Shown in pieces: positions 1-8,653 of a stretch of DNA of 38,487 bases. Position 1 is the stretch's first letter, and each line of letters starts with the position of its first letter. Position numbers and translations under genes: made by a program. Where the stretch lies: assembly GCA_022508825.1 (NCBI GenBank), contig JAFLUI010000006.1, positions 1 to 38,487 on the forward strand, given 5' to 3'. The stretch is from Oscillospiraceae bacterium. GTDB lineage: Bacteria; Bacillota; Clostridia; Oscillospirales; Ruminococcaceae. The notes below the pieces were generated by a model. That model searched no databases, was not told the origin of the DNA, and saw only the letters and a program-made list of their open reading frames with translations.

Positions 1-341
1 CCCGCATCGCCATCATGGACAAGGGCAAAAAGATCGCCGAGGGCACCAAGGACGAACTGAAAAGAATGATAAAAAATACCGAGACGGTCCACATCGAAGT
101 CCTGGGGCTTTCGGATAAAAATCTTGAAGAGATCTCTTCGCTTTCCCATGTTTATAATACGGAGTACGACGGCGAAAAGCTCACCGTTTACTGCTCCGGC
201 GGAAAGCACAATCTTATAAGGATACTGGACTTTTTGCAGAAAAACGACATCAGCTTCGGCAGAGTTTATTCCGAGCTTCCCACCCTCAACGATGTGTTCC
301 TTGAGATCACCGGCAAGGCGCTCCGTGATAAGGAGGAATAA
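1..341 (+). CDS. ABC transporter ATP-binding protein, C-terminal fragment
   Basis: This is the last part of a nucleotide-binding subunit cut by the window edge; the open frame runs in from base 3. It reads RIAIMDKGKKIAEGTKDEL, the usual strand after the H-loop in DrrA/CcmA-type ATPases, followed by the roughly 80-residue C-terminal extension of multidrug and antibiotic exporters. Walker A, signature and Walker B motifs lie outside the window. The stop is 2 nt before the next ATG and contains that gene's AGGAGG site, so it is translationally linked to the two permeases downstream. The likely role is powering export of a small molecule or lipid-active compound; the substrate is unknown. Confidence 0.85.
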   Translation, partial: RIAIMDKGKKIAEGTKDELKRMIKNTETVHIEVLGLSDKNLEEISSLSHVYNTEYDGEKLTVYCSGGKHNLIRILDFLQKNDISFGRVYSELPTLNDVFLEITGKALRDKEE

Positions 342-343
342 AT

Positions 344-1474
344 ATGTTTCTGCACAACCTGAAATACGAAATAAAAACAGGACTCAGGGCAAAGGAGCTT
401 ATTTTCTGGCTCATGATATTTCCCCTTGTTCTGGGGACGTTTTTCAAAATTGCCTTTGACGGCATCTATGAAAAGACCACTCAGTTTTCTACCGTCCCTG
501 CCGCTGTTGTGGAGATCAAGGAAAACGAAATTTTCCGCTCCGTCATTGACTCGATAGAGGACGCAGACGAGCCCCTTTTAAGCGTCACATACACCGACGA
601 GGAAAAGGCTCTTGAGCTTCTTAAAAACGGAGACGTTACAGGAATAATTTATGTGGACGACAAGCTGTCCGTCACCGTCGCCGGAGAGGGAATCGAAGAG
701 ACGATTCTTATTTCCTTTGTAGAGCAGTACACCACTCAGGAAAAGATAATAAAGGATACTATAGAGAAAAACCCTTTTAAAATTTCGGATGTTGTTTCCG
801 CCATGTCAGAGGAAACAGATATAATAAAGCAAATTCCTCTCACCGACGGAAACACCGATAATTTTGCACAGTACTTTTATAATCTTATCGCTATGGTGGC
901 ACTGTACGGCACAATTACCGGTCTCCACATCACTATCGGAAATCAGGCAAATCTTTCGGCTCTGGGAGCAAGAAAGAACTGTTCCCCCACTCCAAAATCA
1001 ATAAGCCTTGCCGCAAGTCTTCTGGGAAGCTATCTTGTACAGGCGGTATGCATGATAATATGCGTCACCTTTGTTGAATTTGTGCTGCAGATCGATCTGG
1101 GCAGCAAGCTCCCTCTTGTATATCTTGCAGCTGTCATCGGCGGCATGACCGGAGTCTCTATGGGCTTTTTCGTGGGCTCTATAGGAAATATGAACTATGG
1201 AGTCAAATTGGGTATATCCATGGCAGTTTCAATGTCCTGCTGCTTTTTAAGCGGTCTTATGGTGGGAAATATAAAAATGCTGATAGCGGAAAAAGCACCG
1301 TGGGTCAATGACATAAATCCTGCCGCTGTTATATCAGACAGCCTTTACTGTCTGAACATCTATAACGACTATGAAAGATTTACCGTAAAGATCATCTCCA
1401 TGCTTATAATATCGGCAATTTTTGTACTGCTTGGATTCGTTCTTTCAAGGAGGAAAAAGTATGCAAGTCTTTAA
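344..1474 (+). CDS. ABC-2 type transporter permease (first of pair)
   Basis: A 376-residue membrane protein with ABC-2 permease architecture: one N-terminal helix at about residues 18-36, a large extracytoplasmic domain at about 37-175, then a cluster of five or six helices (about 180-370). It starts at the ATG 7 nt after AGGAGG. The ATPase upstream ends 2 nt earlier and the next permease overlaps by 14 nt, giving an ATPase-permease-permease order like the linearmycin-resistance (LnrLMN) type of exporter. That comparison rests on layout and size, not on a search. The exported substrate cannot be deduced. Confidence 0.8.
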   Translation: MFLHNLKYEIKTGLRAKELIFWLMIFPLVLGTFFKIAFDGIYEKTTQFSTVPAAVVEIKENEIFRSVIDSIEDADEPLLSVTYTDEEKALELLKNGDVTGIIYVDDKLSVTVAGEGIEETILISFVEQYTTQEKIIKDTIEKNPFKISDVVSAMSEETDIIKQIPLTDGNTDNFAQYFYNLIAMVALYGTITGLHITIGNQANLSALGARKNCSPTPKSISLAASLLGSYLVQAVCMIICVTFVEFVLQIDLGSKLPLVYLAAVIGGMTGVSMGFFVGSIGNMNYGVKLGISMAVSMSCCFLSGLMVGNIKMLIAEKAPWVNDINPAAVISDSLYCLNIYNDYERFTVKIISMLIISAIFVLLGFVLSRRKKYASL

Positions 1475-2630
1475 AACATTCATGAAGATAATCAGAAGCA
1501 AAATGGGCGTTGCAATGATATATGTAGGCGTGTTTCTGGGGATATCCATACCAATGGCGACATCAAGCACATCATCGGAAATGTTTGCGCAGCAGACAAA
1601 AATAGATATATGTATTTTTGATGAGGACAACACCTCCGAAAGCAGAGCGCTGACTGATCTTATCGGACAGCGCCAGAATATCGTTCAGCTGGAAAATGAC
1701 AGAGACGCTGTCATTGACGCTCTTTACTACGCCCGGGCAAATTACGTGCTTATTATAAACGAGGGCTACGCTGAAAAGCTTGCGTCCGGGGACACCGATG
1801 AGCTTTTCGGAAACTATCATATGCACGACAGCTACGCCGAAGTCTTTATAGGACAGTTCCTTAACGAGTATGTAAGCTCCGTCAGAGCATATATTGCAGG
1901 AGGAGAAGATATTTCTTCCGCAATAGAAAAAGCAGAGAAGGCTCTTTCACAGGAAACAGAAGTACGGACGGCAAGCTTTGAGGATGTGGGAAGCGCAGAT
2001 TATCCTATCAGATTTTCATCCTATTTCAGATATATGCCCTATGTGCTTATCTCGGTGCTGATAAATGCTCTCTGTCCTGCGCTTCTGGCTATAAACAGGA
2101 ATGACATCCGCTTCCGCACAAACTGCTCCTGCGTGAAGCCCGCTGCACATACACTCCAGATATTTGCAGGCAGCGGTATTTTCGTTCTTCTGGTATGGGT
2201 GATATTTGTTGCGACGGGAGCATTTATGTACGGGGGTATCTATCAGGGAAAAGCGTGGCTCGCGGTGTTAAACAGCTTTATATTTGCACTTGTGGCAGCG
2301 TCTATTGCGATATTTATCTCCACTCTCAGTCCAAGTCAGAATATCGTGAATCTAATTACTCAGGTGATAGGACTTGGCATGAGCTTCATGTGCGGAATTT
2401 TTGTTGATCAGTCCATACTCAGTGACGGCGTCCTTGCAGCAGCAAGATTTCTTCCCGCATACTGGTATGTCAGAGCCAACAATATGCTTGCAGGAATAGA
2501 CGCTTTTGACTCTGCGCAGCTGACGGAATTTCTTGTCATAGAGTTTGCCTTTGCAGCAGTGCTTGCGATACTTACCCTGCTTGTCCGCAGACTGAAATAC
2601 AGCGGAGTGTCCGCTTTGAAGGTGAATTGA
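1461..2630 (+). CDS. ABC-2 type transporter permease (second of pair)
   Basis: A 389-residue permease with the same plan as its neighbour: N-terminal helix at about residues 15-35, extracytoplasmic domain to about 190, then five or six helices including the segment around YMPYVLISVLINALCPALLA. I chose the ATG at 1461 because AGGAGG lies 7 nt before it; an in-frame ATG at 1422 has no such site. It overlaps the upstream permease by 14 nt, so translation is probably coupled. The two permeases presumably form the membrane heterodimer served by the ATPase at the window's left edge. A strong terminator follows immediately. Confidence 0.8.
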   Translation: MQVFKTFMKIIRSKMGVAMIYVGVFLGISIPMATSSTSSEMFAQQTKIDICIFDEDNTSESRALTDLIGQRQNIVQLENDRDAVIDALYYARANYVLIINEGYAEKLASGDTDELFGNYHMHDSYAEVFIGQFLNEYVSSVRAYIAGGEDISSAIEKAEKALSQETEVRTASFEDVGSADYPIRFSSYFRYMPYVLISVLINALCPALLAINRNDIRFRTNCSCVKPAAHTLQIFAGSGIFVLLVWVIFVATGAFMYGGIYQGKAWLAVLNSFIFALVAASIAIFISTLSPSQNIVNLITQVIGLGMSFMCGIFVDQSILSDGVLAAARFLPAYWYVRANNMLAGIDAFDSAQLTEFLVIEFAFAAVLAILTLLVRRLKYSGVSALKVN

Positions 2631-2668
2631 AAAACATCCCCGATCAATCGACCGGGGATGTTTTTTTG
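2631..2668. terminator. Bidirectional intrinsic terminator between convergent operons
   Basis: A perfect 12-bp stem (AAAACATCCCCG at 2631-2642 with CGGGGATGTTTT at 2653-2664) and a 10-nt loop, with T runs on one side and A runs on the other. It ends the plus-strand permease operon. It also overlaps the stop codon of the convergent CPBP gene, so it probably serves both strands. Confidence 0.9.
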
Positions 2669-3507
2669 CTTTGACGGAGCATTAAAATAAAGATCACCGC
2701 ACCAAGAATAAATGTGGGTATAAATATCACCATAAAAAGCCAGGAGCCTTCCGTATTCTCCGGATAGTCATTTGCGAACAGCGGCGTAAGATTTGCACCG
2801 TTATTGACAGCGTGGGCAATAGCCGCAGGATATACCGAGCCTGTTTTCTTTGTCAGCCACATCAGCACCGCTCCGATGAATATGCAGAACAGACACATCA
2901 GTATGACGCCAAGCCATGGGAAGCCCCAATAGTCCGTTCCGAAATTGTGTCCCACAACGGTGAGTGGAGCGTGCCATACTCCCCAGATGATGCCTCCGAT
3001 GATAACTGCTCCGGGAACACCTACAAGCTTTTCCAGCTTAGGATAAAGATAGGCTCTCCAGCCGAATTCCTCGCCGAAGCAGTAAAACGCCTGTGGAAGT
3101 GCCGCACTTATCAAAGTCAGTGAAGCTCCGACCATGAACATGGGAGAGTACTCTTCAAAGCTTGCCCCGAAGTCAAGCCTCCCGAAGAAAATACTTACAA
3201 GCATTCCGCCTATGATGCTTCCCACCGCGGGAAAAAATGCTGCAAACAGATAGTATTTTACGTTCTTCTGCAGATGCAGGTGAAGATAGCTTTCTGCCCA
3301 GCCTTCCTTTGTAATAAGACGGGTGAGAACGTTTGCGATAGCGGGCGTAAGCATGGTATACAAAGTTATGATCGTATATTTCGGTGAGAAAAAATACTCT
3401 TCAAAGCCAACGGTCTTAGTCATAATAATTTCAGGTATCCATGTGATTACAAATGCAATAAAAACAAATATCAGGATACGCTTTATTTCCGCTTTTTTAT
3501 TTGTCAA
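2644..3507 (-). CDS. CPBP family intramembrane glutamic protease
   Basis: A membrane protein of about 287 residues with the CPBP (Rce1/Abi-like) motifs in order: EEFGWR (the double-glutamate/arginine motif, near residue 149 counted from 3516), WGVWHAPL, and HAVNNG. About eight helices are visible. Bacterial CPBP proteins often give bacteriocin self-immunity or process peptides, and they commonly accompany ABC exporters, as here. There is no ATG near the 5' end. A TTG at 3516 directly abuts AAAGGAG, whereas the TTG at 3507 lies 9 nt after it and is preferred. Its 5' end overlaps the 3' end of the upstream permease, making it the last gene of the GntR-ABC operon. The catalytic residues look intact; the substrate is unknown. 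Confidence 0.85.
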   Translation of the reverse strand: MTNKKAEIKRILIFVFIAFVITWIPEIIMTKTVGFEEYFFSPKYTIITLYTMLTPAIANVLTRLITKEGWAESYLHLHLQKNVKYYLFAAFFPAVGSIIGGMLVSIFFGRLDFGASFEEYSPMFMVGASLTLISAALPQAFYCFGEEFGWRAYLYPKLEKLVGVPGAVIIGGIIWGVWHAPLTVVGHNFGTDYWGFPWLGVILMCLFCIFIGAVLMWLTKKTGSVYPAAIAHAVNNGANLTPLFANDYPENTEGSWLFMVIFIPTFILGAVIFILMLRQSKKTSPVD

Positions 3508-4213
3508 ATTCCTCAACTCCTTTCAGATAGAGCCTGCAGGATATTTTGTAAGAAAGATAATACAGAGCCGCAGCAGCAAAGGGGAATATCCCCTGCACTA
3601 AAAACACCCAGTCGGGAACATTGCCCTCCATAAAATCGGTGAGCATCCGGTACAGTCTGTCCATAAGACCCGCTCTGAATATTGACAGGTCTCCGAACAA
3701 AAGGTAAAGTATGACGGCAAAAATTATCACAAGCACAAAAAACGCCTTGACCATGTTTCCCCTTTTTGTGCCGAACCTCACCCAGAAGGGTATCTCAATT
3801 GCCCTCAGGAAAAGCTGTATGTATATCAGCTGAACAGCGATCTGCGCGACCATGCTGTCCTCTGCAAAAATGCAGAGAGCGCAGTCAGCGATAAAGCAGT
3901 AAATAAAGCATATTCCCGAGGTCATAAAAACCACGGTATATTTTGTCCAGAGCATCCCGCTTACGCTTTTGGGTGTGGCGGAAACAAAGTACGCCCATTT
4001 TTTCTGCTCATCGCTCTGGAAAAATATCTGCTGTATTGCGCCGGTCAGGAAAAATACTGCCGCCGTAAAGGCTGCTTTGTACAGAAGGATAGTGCTTTCC
4101 GGTTCGTCTATCACTGCTTTTATTGGCATGATAAGCAGGACGAGAGCTATCCCGCAGCCAATAAGAAGCATGAACCTGTTCTGACGGAATTCCTTGTATA
4201 ATAATCCGTTCAT
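3497..4213 (-). CDS. ABC-2 type permease-like membrane protein (operon gene 4)
   Basis: A 238-residue protein with six predicted helices and no large extracytoplasmic domain, resembling the ABC-2 subunits of YtrABC-like operons. The ATG at 4213 is chosen because it overlaps the upstream stop as TGATG and follows GAGGAGGGAG; a longer frame starting at 4294 has no good site. It is presumably a partner of the permease encoded by 4998-4213 and of the ATPase before it. The family is not certain, since these short permeases diverge strongly, but position and topology fit a membrane subunit of the exporter. Confidence 0.7.
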   Translation of the reverse strand: MNGLLYKEFRQNRFMLLIGCGIALVLLIMPIKAVIDEPESTILLYKAAFTAAVFFLTGAIQQIFFQSDEQKKWAYFVSATPKSVSGMLWTKYTVVFMTSGICFIYCFIADCALCIFAEDSMVAQIAVQLIYIQLFLRAIEIPFWVRFGTKRGNMVKAFFVLVIIFAVILYLLFGDLSIFRAGLMDRLYRMLTDFMEGNVPDWVFLVQGIFPFAAAALYYLSYKISCRLYLKGVEEFDK

Positions 4214-4998
4214 CAGCTCTCCCTCCTCTTTAACATCTGAATGCATACGAAAAATCCCACTGCTAATATCACTATCGTAAGCAGGGGCATCCATACCAGC
4301 ACCTTATCATGAATTTCTTTTAAAAAATCCATCAACCGTTCCTGAAGCATAGTCAGCTGCTGGTCAGAGTCAAGATCGTCTGCCTCTGTCGCCATAGCCA
4401 CTTCAGCTCCGATAGCCGTCATTTTTGCCATAATAGGAAGCATTATAGCCGCTATAACTATAAAATATCCCGCCATGCCGGACACCTGAAATTCCTTTTC
4501 AGACCTTGCCCTGAGCATCATAGGCGCACGCAGCACATCTACGATGAGCCAGAAATTCACCAGCAGGAAAAAATTAAATATCTGCTCTGTGCCGAATGAC
4601 CGTCCCGCAAAAGCAGCAACTATACAGCCGTTTATTACCGACAGCAGCATTGCCGCGCAGAAGGCTCCCAGCTTTATGATGTATTTTACAAGGACTCTTT
4701 TTGCGGGAGTAACAGGCAGGGAATAGGCAAATATACGCCAGTTGCTGCGGTAGTCGGACTGAATCACTCCCGGGTCGTCCAGTATTGAAAATGCCCCGTA
4801 TGCGACTAAGTAGGTGAAGACATAGTATGTGATGGTGTTAATAAACCCATGACTTTCTTCATCAAGCACAGCAAGATTTCCGTAAAGCATACTGAGTCTG
4901 ACCAGACTGCACAACAGTATAAAAAGCAGAACTACGAGAATGTTCGTTATGTAGAATTTCCGGGCGATATAAAGCTCCCGATAGATAAGACTGCCCAT
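4213..4998 (-). CDS. ABC-2 type permease-like membrane protein (operon gene 3)
   Basis: A 261-residue membrane protein with about six helices, beginning MGSLIYRELYIARKFY, the amphipathic elbow-helix start typical of short ABC-2 permeases. A hydrophilic stretch rich in Asp and Gln (about residues 200-235) precedes the last helix. The ATG lies 1 nt after the ATPase stop with GGAG upstream, and the stop overlaps the next start as TGATG, so ATPase and both permeases are translated in a chain. It is probably one half of a heterodimeric export channel for a peptide or lipid II-binding antibiotic, by analogy to YtrABC-type systems; that function is inferred. Confidence 0.72.
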   Translation of the reverse strand: MGSLIYRELYIARKFYITNILVVLLFILLCSLVRLSMLYGNLAVLDEESHGFINTITYYVFTYLVAYGAFSILDDPGVIQSDYRSNWRIFAYSLPVTPAKRVLVKYIIKLGAFCAAMLLSVINGCIVAAFAGRSFGTEQIFNFFLLVNFWLIVDVLRAPMMLRARSEKEFQVSGMAGYFIVIAAIMLPIMAKMTAIGAEVAMATEADDLDSDQQLTMLQERLMDFLKEIHDKVLVWMPLLTIVILAVGFFVCIQMLKRRES

Positions 4999-4999
4999 A

Positions 5000-5878
5000 T
5001 TATGACCACTCCTTTTTTGTACGGTTCACATAGTAGACCATTATATCTTCAAGGGTGGCAGGGTCGATGACAAGTCCCGAATATTTTTTGCTGATAGCTT
5101 CTCTGTCGGACACCATGACCTCCGCTCCGAAATCGTTAAGACGGGCGCTGATAATATCCGCAGGGTCTATCTCTTTATAGTCGGACTTGCCGCATTTGAT
5201 GATGCCGTGCTGTTCGAGAATTTCGTCCTTGTATCCGGAGATGAGAATTTTTCCCCTGTCGATAAAGGTGACGCTGTCGGCGACTTTTTCAAGGTCGCTG
5301 GTTATATGGGAGGACATTAAAATGCTGTGGTTCTCGTCCTGTAAATATTCAAGAAAGATGTCCAGTATCTCGCTGCGGACTACCGGGTCAAGACCTGTTG
5401 TGGCCTCGTCCATTACAAGAAGCTCCGCGCCGTGGGAAAGAGCGCAGGCTATCTGCAGCTTCATTTTCATGCCCTTTGAAAACTGTCCTATCTTTTTCTT
5501 TCGGGGAAGCGCAAGACGGTCAAGATACTGGGAATAGACCTCGTTGTCCCATTTTGAATACACCCCGGACAAAATCCTTGCCATCTGGTCGGCGTTAAAA
5601 ATATCGTGAAATGGAAGCTCGTCAAAAACAACAGCGATACGCTCCTTGATGGCGATCTCGTTTTCAATATTGTCCATGCCAAGCATACTGACGGTGCCCC
5701 CGTCTTTTTTTATTATGTTAAGCATAGCGCGCATGGTGGTGGTTTTTCCTGCGCCGTTCTGTCCGATAAAGCCCATGATGCTCCCCTTGGGGACATTGAA
5801 GCTTATGCTGTCCAGTGTAAAGCCGTCGTATTTTTTTGTAAGATCCCTGATCTCCACTGCATTTGCATAATCAGTCAT
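5000..5878 (-). CDS. ABC transporter ATP-binding protein (YtrB-like)
   Basis: A nucleotide-binding subunit with a complete motif set: Walker A GQNGAGKT (about residues 39-46), signature SKGMKMKL, Walker B LLVMDEATTGLD, and H-loop SSH. A C-terminal extension of about 80 residues follows, as in YtrB-like exporters paired with GntR regulators. The start at 5878 is preferred because GGAGGAG lies 6 nt upstream; the ATG at 5893 sits inside the preceding gene without a site. It overlaps the regulator's stop codon by 8 nt, so repressor and transporter are made together. The signature lacks the usual LSGGQ wording, which is normal for this subfamily. Confidence 0.9.
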   Translation of the reverse strand: MTDYANAVEIRDLTKKYDGFTLDSISFNVPKGSIMGFIGQNGAGKTTTMRAMLNIIKKDGGTVSMLGMDNIENEIAIKERIAVVFDELPFHDIFNADQMARILSGVYSKWDNEVYSQYLDRLALPRKKKIGQFSKGMKMKLQIACALSHGAELLVMDEATTGLDPVVRSEILDIFLEYLQDENHSILMSSHITSDLEKVADSVTFIDRGKILISGYKDEILEQHGIIKCGKSDYKEIDPADIISARLNDFGAEVMVSDREAISKKYSGLVIDPATLEDIMVYYVNRTKKEWS

Positions 5879-6257
5879 TGCCGTCTCCTCCATTGTACAT
5901 TATCTCCAGAATTTCTTTCAGCTCGGAAAGCTCCAGTCCGCAGAGTCTGGACTTTTCACACGCTTCCGACAGAAGCTCCTCGATCTGTTTCAGCTGCTCC
6001 TCCCGGAACAGCTCCTTGTTCTGCGCTTTTACAAAGCTGCCCTTTCCGGTGTAGGACTCGATAAAGCCCTCCCGTTCAAGATCCTCATAAGCACGTTTCG
6101 TTGTAATTACGCTGATCCTTAACTGCATGGCAAGATTCCGCATTGAGGGAAGGGCGTCCCCCTCCTTTAATGTGCCGTCCAGTATCATCTGCTTGATCTG
6201 GGCGGATATCTGGCTGTAGATCGGTTCGCCGCTCGAATTGCTTAGAATGATATCCAT
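5871..6257 (-). CDS. GntR family transcriptional regulator, YtrA subfamily
   Basis: A 128-residue regulator: winged helix-turn-helix at about residues 10-76 (PIYSQISAQIKQMILDGTL then LPSMRNLAMQLRISVITTKRAY), followed by only about 50 residues of helical dimerisation domain, the hallmark of the short YtrA subfamily. It is the first gene of an operon with an ABC ATPase, two permeases and a CPBP protease. A perfect palindrome at 6275-6290 sits on the predicted transcription start, so it very probably represses its own operon until an antibiotic or envelope signal appears. The ribosome site is GGGGAG just upstream of the ATG. Confidence 0.92.
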   Translation of the reverse strand: MDIILSNSSGEPIYSQISAQIKQMILDGTLKEGDALPSMRNLAMQLRISVITTKRAYEDLEREGFIESYTGKGSFVKAQNKELFREEQLKQIEELLSEACEKSRLCGLELSELKEILEIMYNGGDGND

Positions 6258-6274
6258 TTTAATGACTCCCCTAA

Positions 6275-6290
6275 ATTGTATATATACAAT
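6275..6290. promoter_or_regulatory. Putative GntR/YtrA operator palindrome
   Basis: ATTGTATATATACAAT is a perfect 16-bp palindrome located from about +1 to +16 of the predicted minus-strand transcript, between the promoter and the gntR start codon. Binding here would block transcription directly. The assignment to this regulator is inferred from position and symmetry. Confidence 0.7.
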
Positions 6291-6296
6291 ATATAC

Positions 6297-6325
6297 ATTA
6301 TACTATATCATTTTCCAAATGTCAA
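6297..6325 (-). promoter_or_regulatory. Consensus sigma-A promoter of the gntR-ABC operon
   Basis: On the minus strand there is TTGACA (6325-6320), a 17-nt spacer, and TATAAT (6302-6297), a perfect match to the housekeeping consensus. The predicted start is near 6290. A promoter this strong is expected to need repression, which fits the palindrome next to it. Confidence 0.88.
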
Positions 6326-6354
6326 TAGGTAAAACGATATTTTTCCATCAATAC

Positions 6355-6383
6355 TTGACTTTTTTTTCTTATGGAAATATAAT
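6355..6383 (+). promoter_or_regulatory. Sigma-A promoter of ppk1
   Basis: TTGACT (6355-6360), a 17-nt spacer and TATAAT (6378-6383) lead into a leader of about 45 nt before the ppk1 start. It is divergent from the gntR promoter, and the two -35 boxes are about 30 bp apart. Confidence 0.85.
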
Positions 6384-6433
6384 ATAATTAGTATATTATG
6401 CTCAGAGCAGCATTTAACGGAGGTCTCTTATTT

Positions 6434-8569
6434 ATGGAACAATATTACGACAACAGAGAGCTGTCATGGCTTAAATTCAACGAAAGAGTGCTGGAGGAAG
6501 CAGGCGACAAGACCGTTCCCCTTTGCGAAAGACTCATGTTCGCAGCTATCTTTCAGTCCAACCTTGACGAATTTTTTATGGTGCGGGTAGGCTCACTTTA
6601 CGACCGTATCCTTGTTGATGACCACGCAAAGGACAACAAGACAAATATGACCTGCAAGGAGCAGCTTGACGCCATCTTCAAGCGCACTGCAGAGCTTTTC
6701 ACTGTCCGTGACGAAACATACAGAGGCATCATGGCAGAGCTTGAAAAGCACGGCGTTGAACAGGTGAATTTCAAGCAGCTGGATCAGCAGGAGGAGGGCT
6801 ATCTGAAGGTGTATTTCACCTCCGAGATACAGCCGCTTATCTCCCCCCAGATCATTGATAAAAAGCACCCCTTCCCCTTTCTGAAAAACAAGGAGATATA
6901 TGCTGTCGCACACATTGAATCAAAGTCCTCTGTAAAGCTTGCCTTCGTTCCCGCAAGCGGTGCATTTTCAAGAATAATTTTCCTGCCCGGCTCAAAAAAC
7001 CGGTTCATGCTTGTAGAGGATCTTATCCTCCACTATATGCCCCTGATATTTGAAAATTATAAAATTCTGGACAAATCCCTTATGCGCATAACAAGAAATG
7101 CAGACATAGACATGGAGGAGGCTCTCTACGACCATGACGTTGACCTGCGTGACATGATGTCCGAGCTTCTCAAAAAGCGGAAGAAGCTCTCTCCTGTACG
7201 TATGGAACTTTCCCGCAAGCTTGGCGCTGATGCGGTAGCATACCTCTGTGAAAAGCTGGAGCTTAAGCAGGAGCAGATCTTCCGGCTCAAGACCCCTCTT
7301 GACCTTTCCTTTGTGTATCCCCTCCGCAGCCGTCTGGAGGAGCGTCTGCCTCTTCTTTTCTACGGCAGAGCAGACCCCCAGCGCTCGATCGAGGTCATCA
7401 GGGAGGAGCGCATGATACCCCAGATCGCAAAGCGGGACATTCTTCTTTCCTATCCGTTTGAATCCATAAAGCCTTTCCTGAGACTTCTTGTGGAGGCTGC
7501 CCACGACCCTGCCGTGGTGTCAATAAAAATAACCCTCTACCGTGTTGCTTCCGACTCCAAGGTGGTGGATGCTCTTATTACCGCTGCCGAAAACGGCAAG
7601 GACGTGCTGGTGCTTGTTGAGCTCCGTGCAAGATTCGACGAGGAAAACAACATCGGCTGGTCCCAGCGTCTTGAAAGAGCGGGATGCAATGTTATCTACG
7701 GTCCCGAGAGCATCAAGGTACACTCAAAGCTGCTGCTCATAACACGTAAGACCGGCAGCGGAAAGATACAGTACATCACTCAGATCGGCACAGGAAACTA
7801 CAACGAAAAAACCTCCACCCTCTATACCGATCTCAGCCTTATGACTGCAAATCAGGACATAGGCGCGGAGGCGTCCATGGTATTCAACGCTCTTGCAACA
7901 AACACCCTCGTTGAGCATACTGCTCATCTTTTAGCCGCTCCCCTTTGTCTCCAGAACCGTATCATAGAAATGATCGACGCTGAGATCGCCGCAGCGGAAA
8001 GAGGCGAGGAAGCCTACATCGGACTGAAGCTCAATTCCATTACCGACAAGGATCTTATCGACAAATTAGTGGAGGCATCCCAAAAGGGAGTAAAGATCCG
8101 CATGGTCATAAGAGGCATATGCTGTCTTATTGCAGGAGTGGAAGGAGCCACGGAAAACATTGAGATCACCAGCATAGTAGGACGGTATCTTGAACACAGC
8201 CGCATATACATTTTCGGAGCGGGAGAAAACAGGAAAATATATATCAGCTCCGCCGACTTCATGACCCGGAACACCATCCGGCGTGTGGAGATCGCAGTGC
8301 CTATCTACGACCCTCATGTGCGGGAGCGCATCATGCATATTTTTGATGTTATCACAAGCGACAACGTTAAGGCTCGTAAAATGCTCCCCGACGGGTCCTA
8401 CTCTCACTTCGGCAGCGAGGGAAGCGAGCCTGTGGATTCCCAAGCGGCATTTATCAGGGAGGCATATGAAAATGATGCGAAGGTAGCTGCCAGAATTCCT
8501 GAAAAGACAAGACCGCCCATGCCTCACCACGCTCAGAAGGTAAAGGTCCGTATAAGGAAAAAGCAATAA
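6434..8569 (+). CDS. ppk1: Polyphosphate kinase 1
   Basis: A 711-residue cytoplasmic enzyme that reversibly polymerises the gamma-phosphate of ATP into inorganic polyphosphate. The length matches the PPK1 family. The N-terminal domain opens with the family's NRELSWLKFNERVLEEA. The two C-terminal phospholipase D-like domains carry the essential histidines: H430 in KVHSKLLLI (the autophosphorylated position) and H588 in EHSRIYIFGAG. The ATG at 6434 follows GGAGG by 10 nt; an in-frame ATG at 6398 lies almost on the predicted transcription start and has no site. It is monocistronic, between its own promoter and a strong terminator. No exopolyphosphatase gene is nearby. Confidence 0.97.
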   Translation: MEQYYDNRELSWLKFNERVLEEAGDKTVPLCERLMFAAIFQSNLDEFFMVRVGSLYDRILVDDHAKDNKTNMTCKEQLDAIFKRTAELFTVRDETYRGIMAELEKHGVEQVNFKQLDQQEEGYLKVYFTSEIQPLISPQIIDKKHPFPFLKNKEIYAVAHIESKSSVKLAFVPASGAFSRIIFLPGSKNRFMLVEDLILHYMPLIFENYKILDKSLMRITRNADIDMEEALYDHDVDLRDMMSELLKKRKKLSPVRMELSRKLGADAVAYLCEKLELKQEQIFRLKTPLDLSFVYPLRSRLEERLPLLFYGRADPQRSIEVIREERMIPQIAKRDILLSYPFESIKPFLRLLVEAAHDPAVVSIKITLYRVASDSKVVDALITAAENGKDVLVLVELRARFDEENNIGWSQRLERAGCNVIYGPESIKVHSKLLLITRKTGSGKIQYITQIGTGNYNEKTSTLYTDLSLMTANQDIGAEASMVFNALATNTLVEHTAHLLAAPLCLQNRIIEMIDAEIAAAERGEEAYIGLKLNSITDKDLIDKLVEASQKGVKIRMVIRGICCLIAGVEGATENIEITSIVGRYLEHSRIYIFGAGENRKIYISSADFMTRNTIRRVEIAVPIYDPHVRERIMHIFDVITSDNVKARKMLPDGSYSHFGSEGSEPVDSQAAFIREAYENDAKVAARIPEKTRPPMPHHAQKVKVRIRKKQ

Positions 8570-8582
8570 GCAATGCCCAAAT

Positions 8583-8634
8583 AAAAAGCTGCCCTGCAAA
8601 GGTCTGATGACCTGTAGGGCAGCTTGATTTTTTA
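8583..8634. terminator. Intrinsic terminator after ppk1
   Basis: AAGCTGCCCT (8586-8595) pairs with AGGGCAGCTT (8616-8625), and an inner AGGTC/GACCT extends the stem. A T-rich tail follows on the plus strand and a T run also follows on the minus strand, so it can end both ppk1 and the convergent chemoreceptor gene. Confidence 0.85.
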
Positions 8635-8653
8635 TCGGACCTGATTATTTTTA

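Noticed and set aside
1422-1460. N-terminal extension of the second permease.
   Set aside because: The in-frame ATG at 1422 lacks a ribosome site, whereas the ATG at 1461 follows AGGAGG by 7 nt.
5606-6064. A 152-codon plus-strand frame across the GntR/ABC junction.
   Set aside because: It is a shadow of two clearly coding minus-strand genes; its composition (many Cys, Ser, Pro) is typical of antisense frames.
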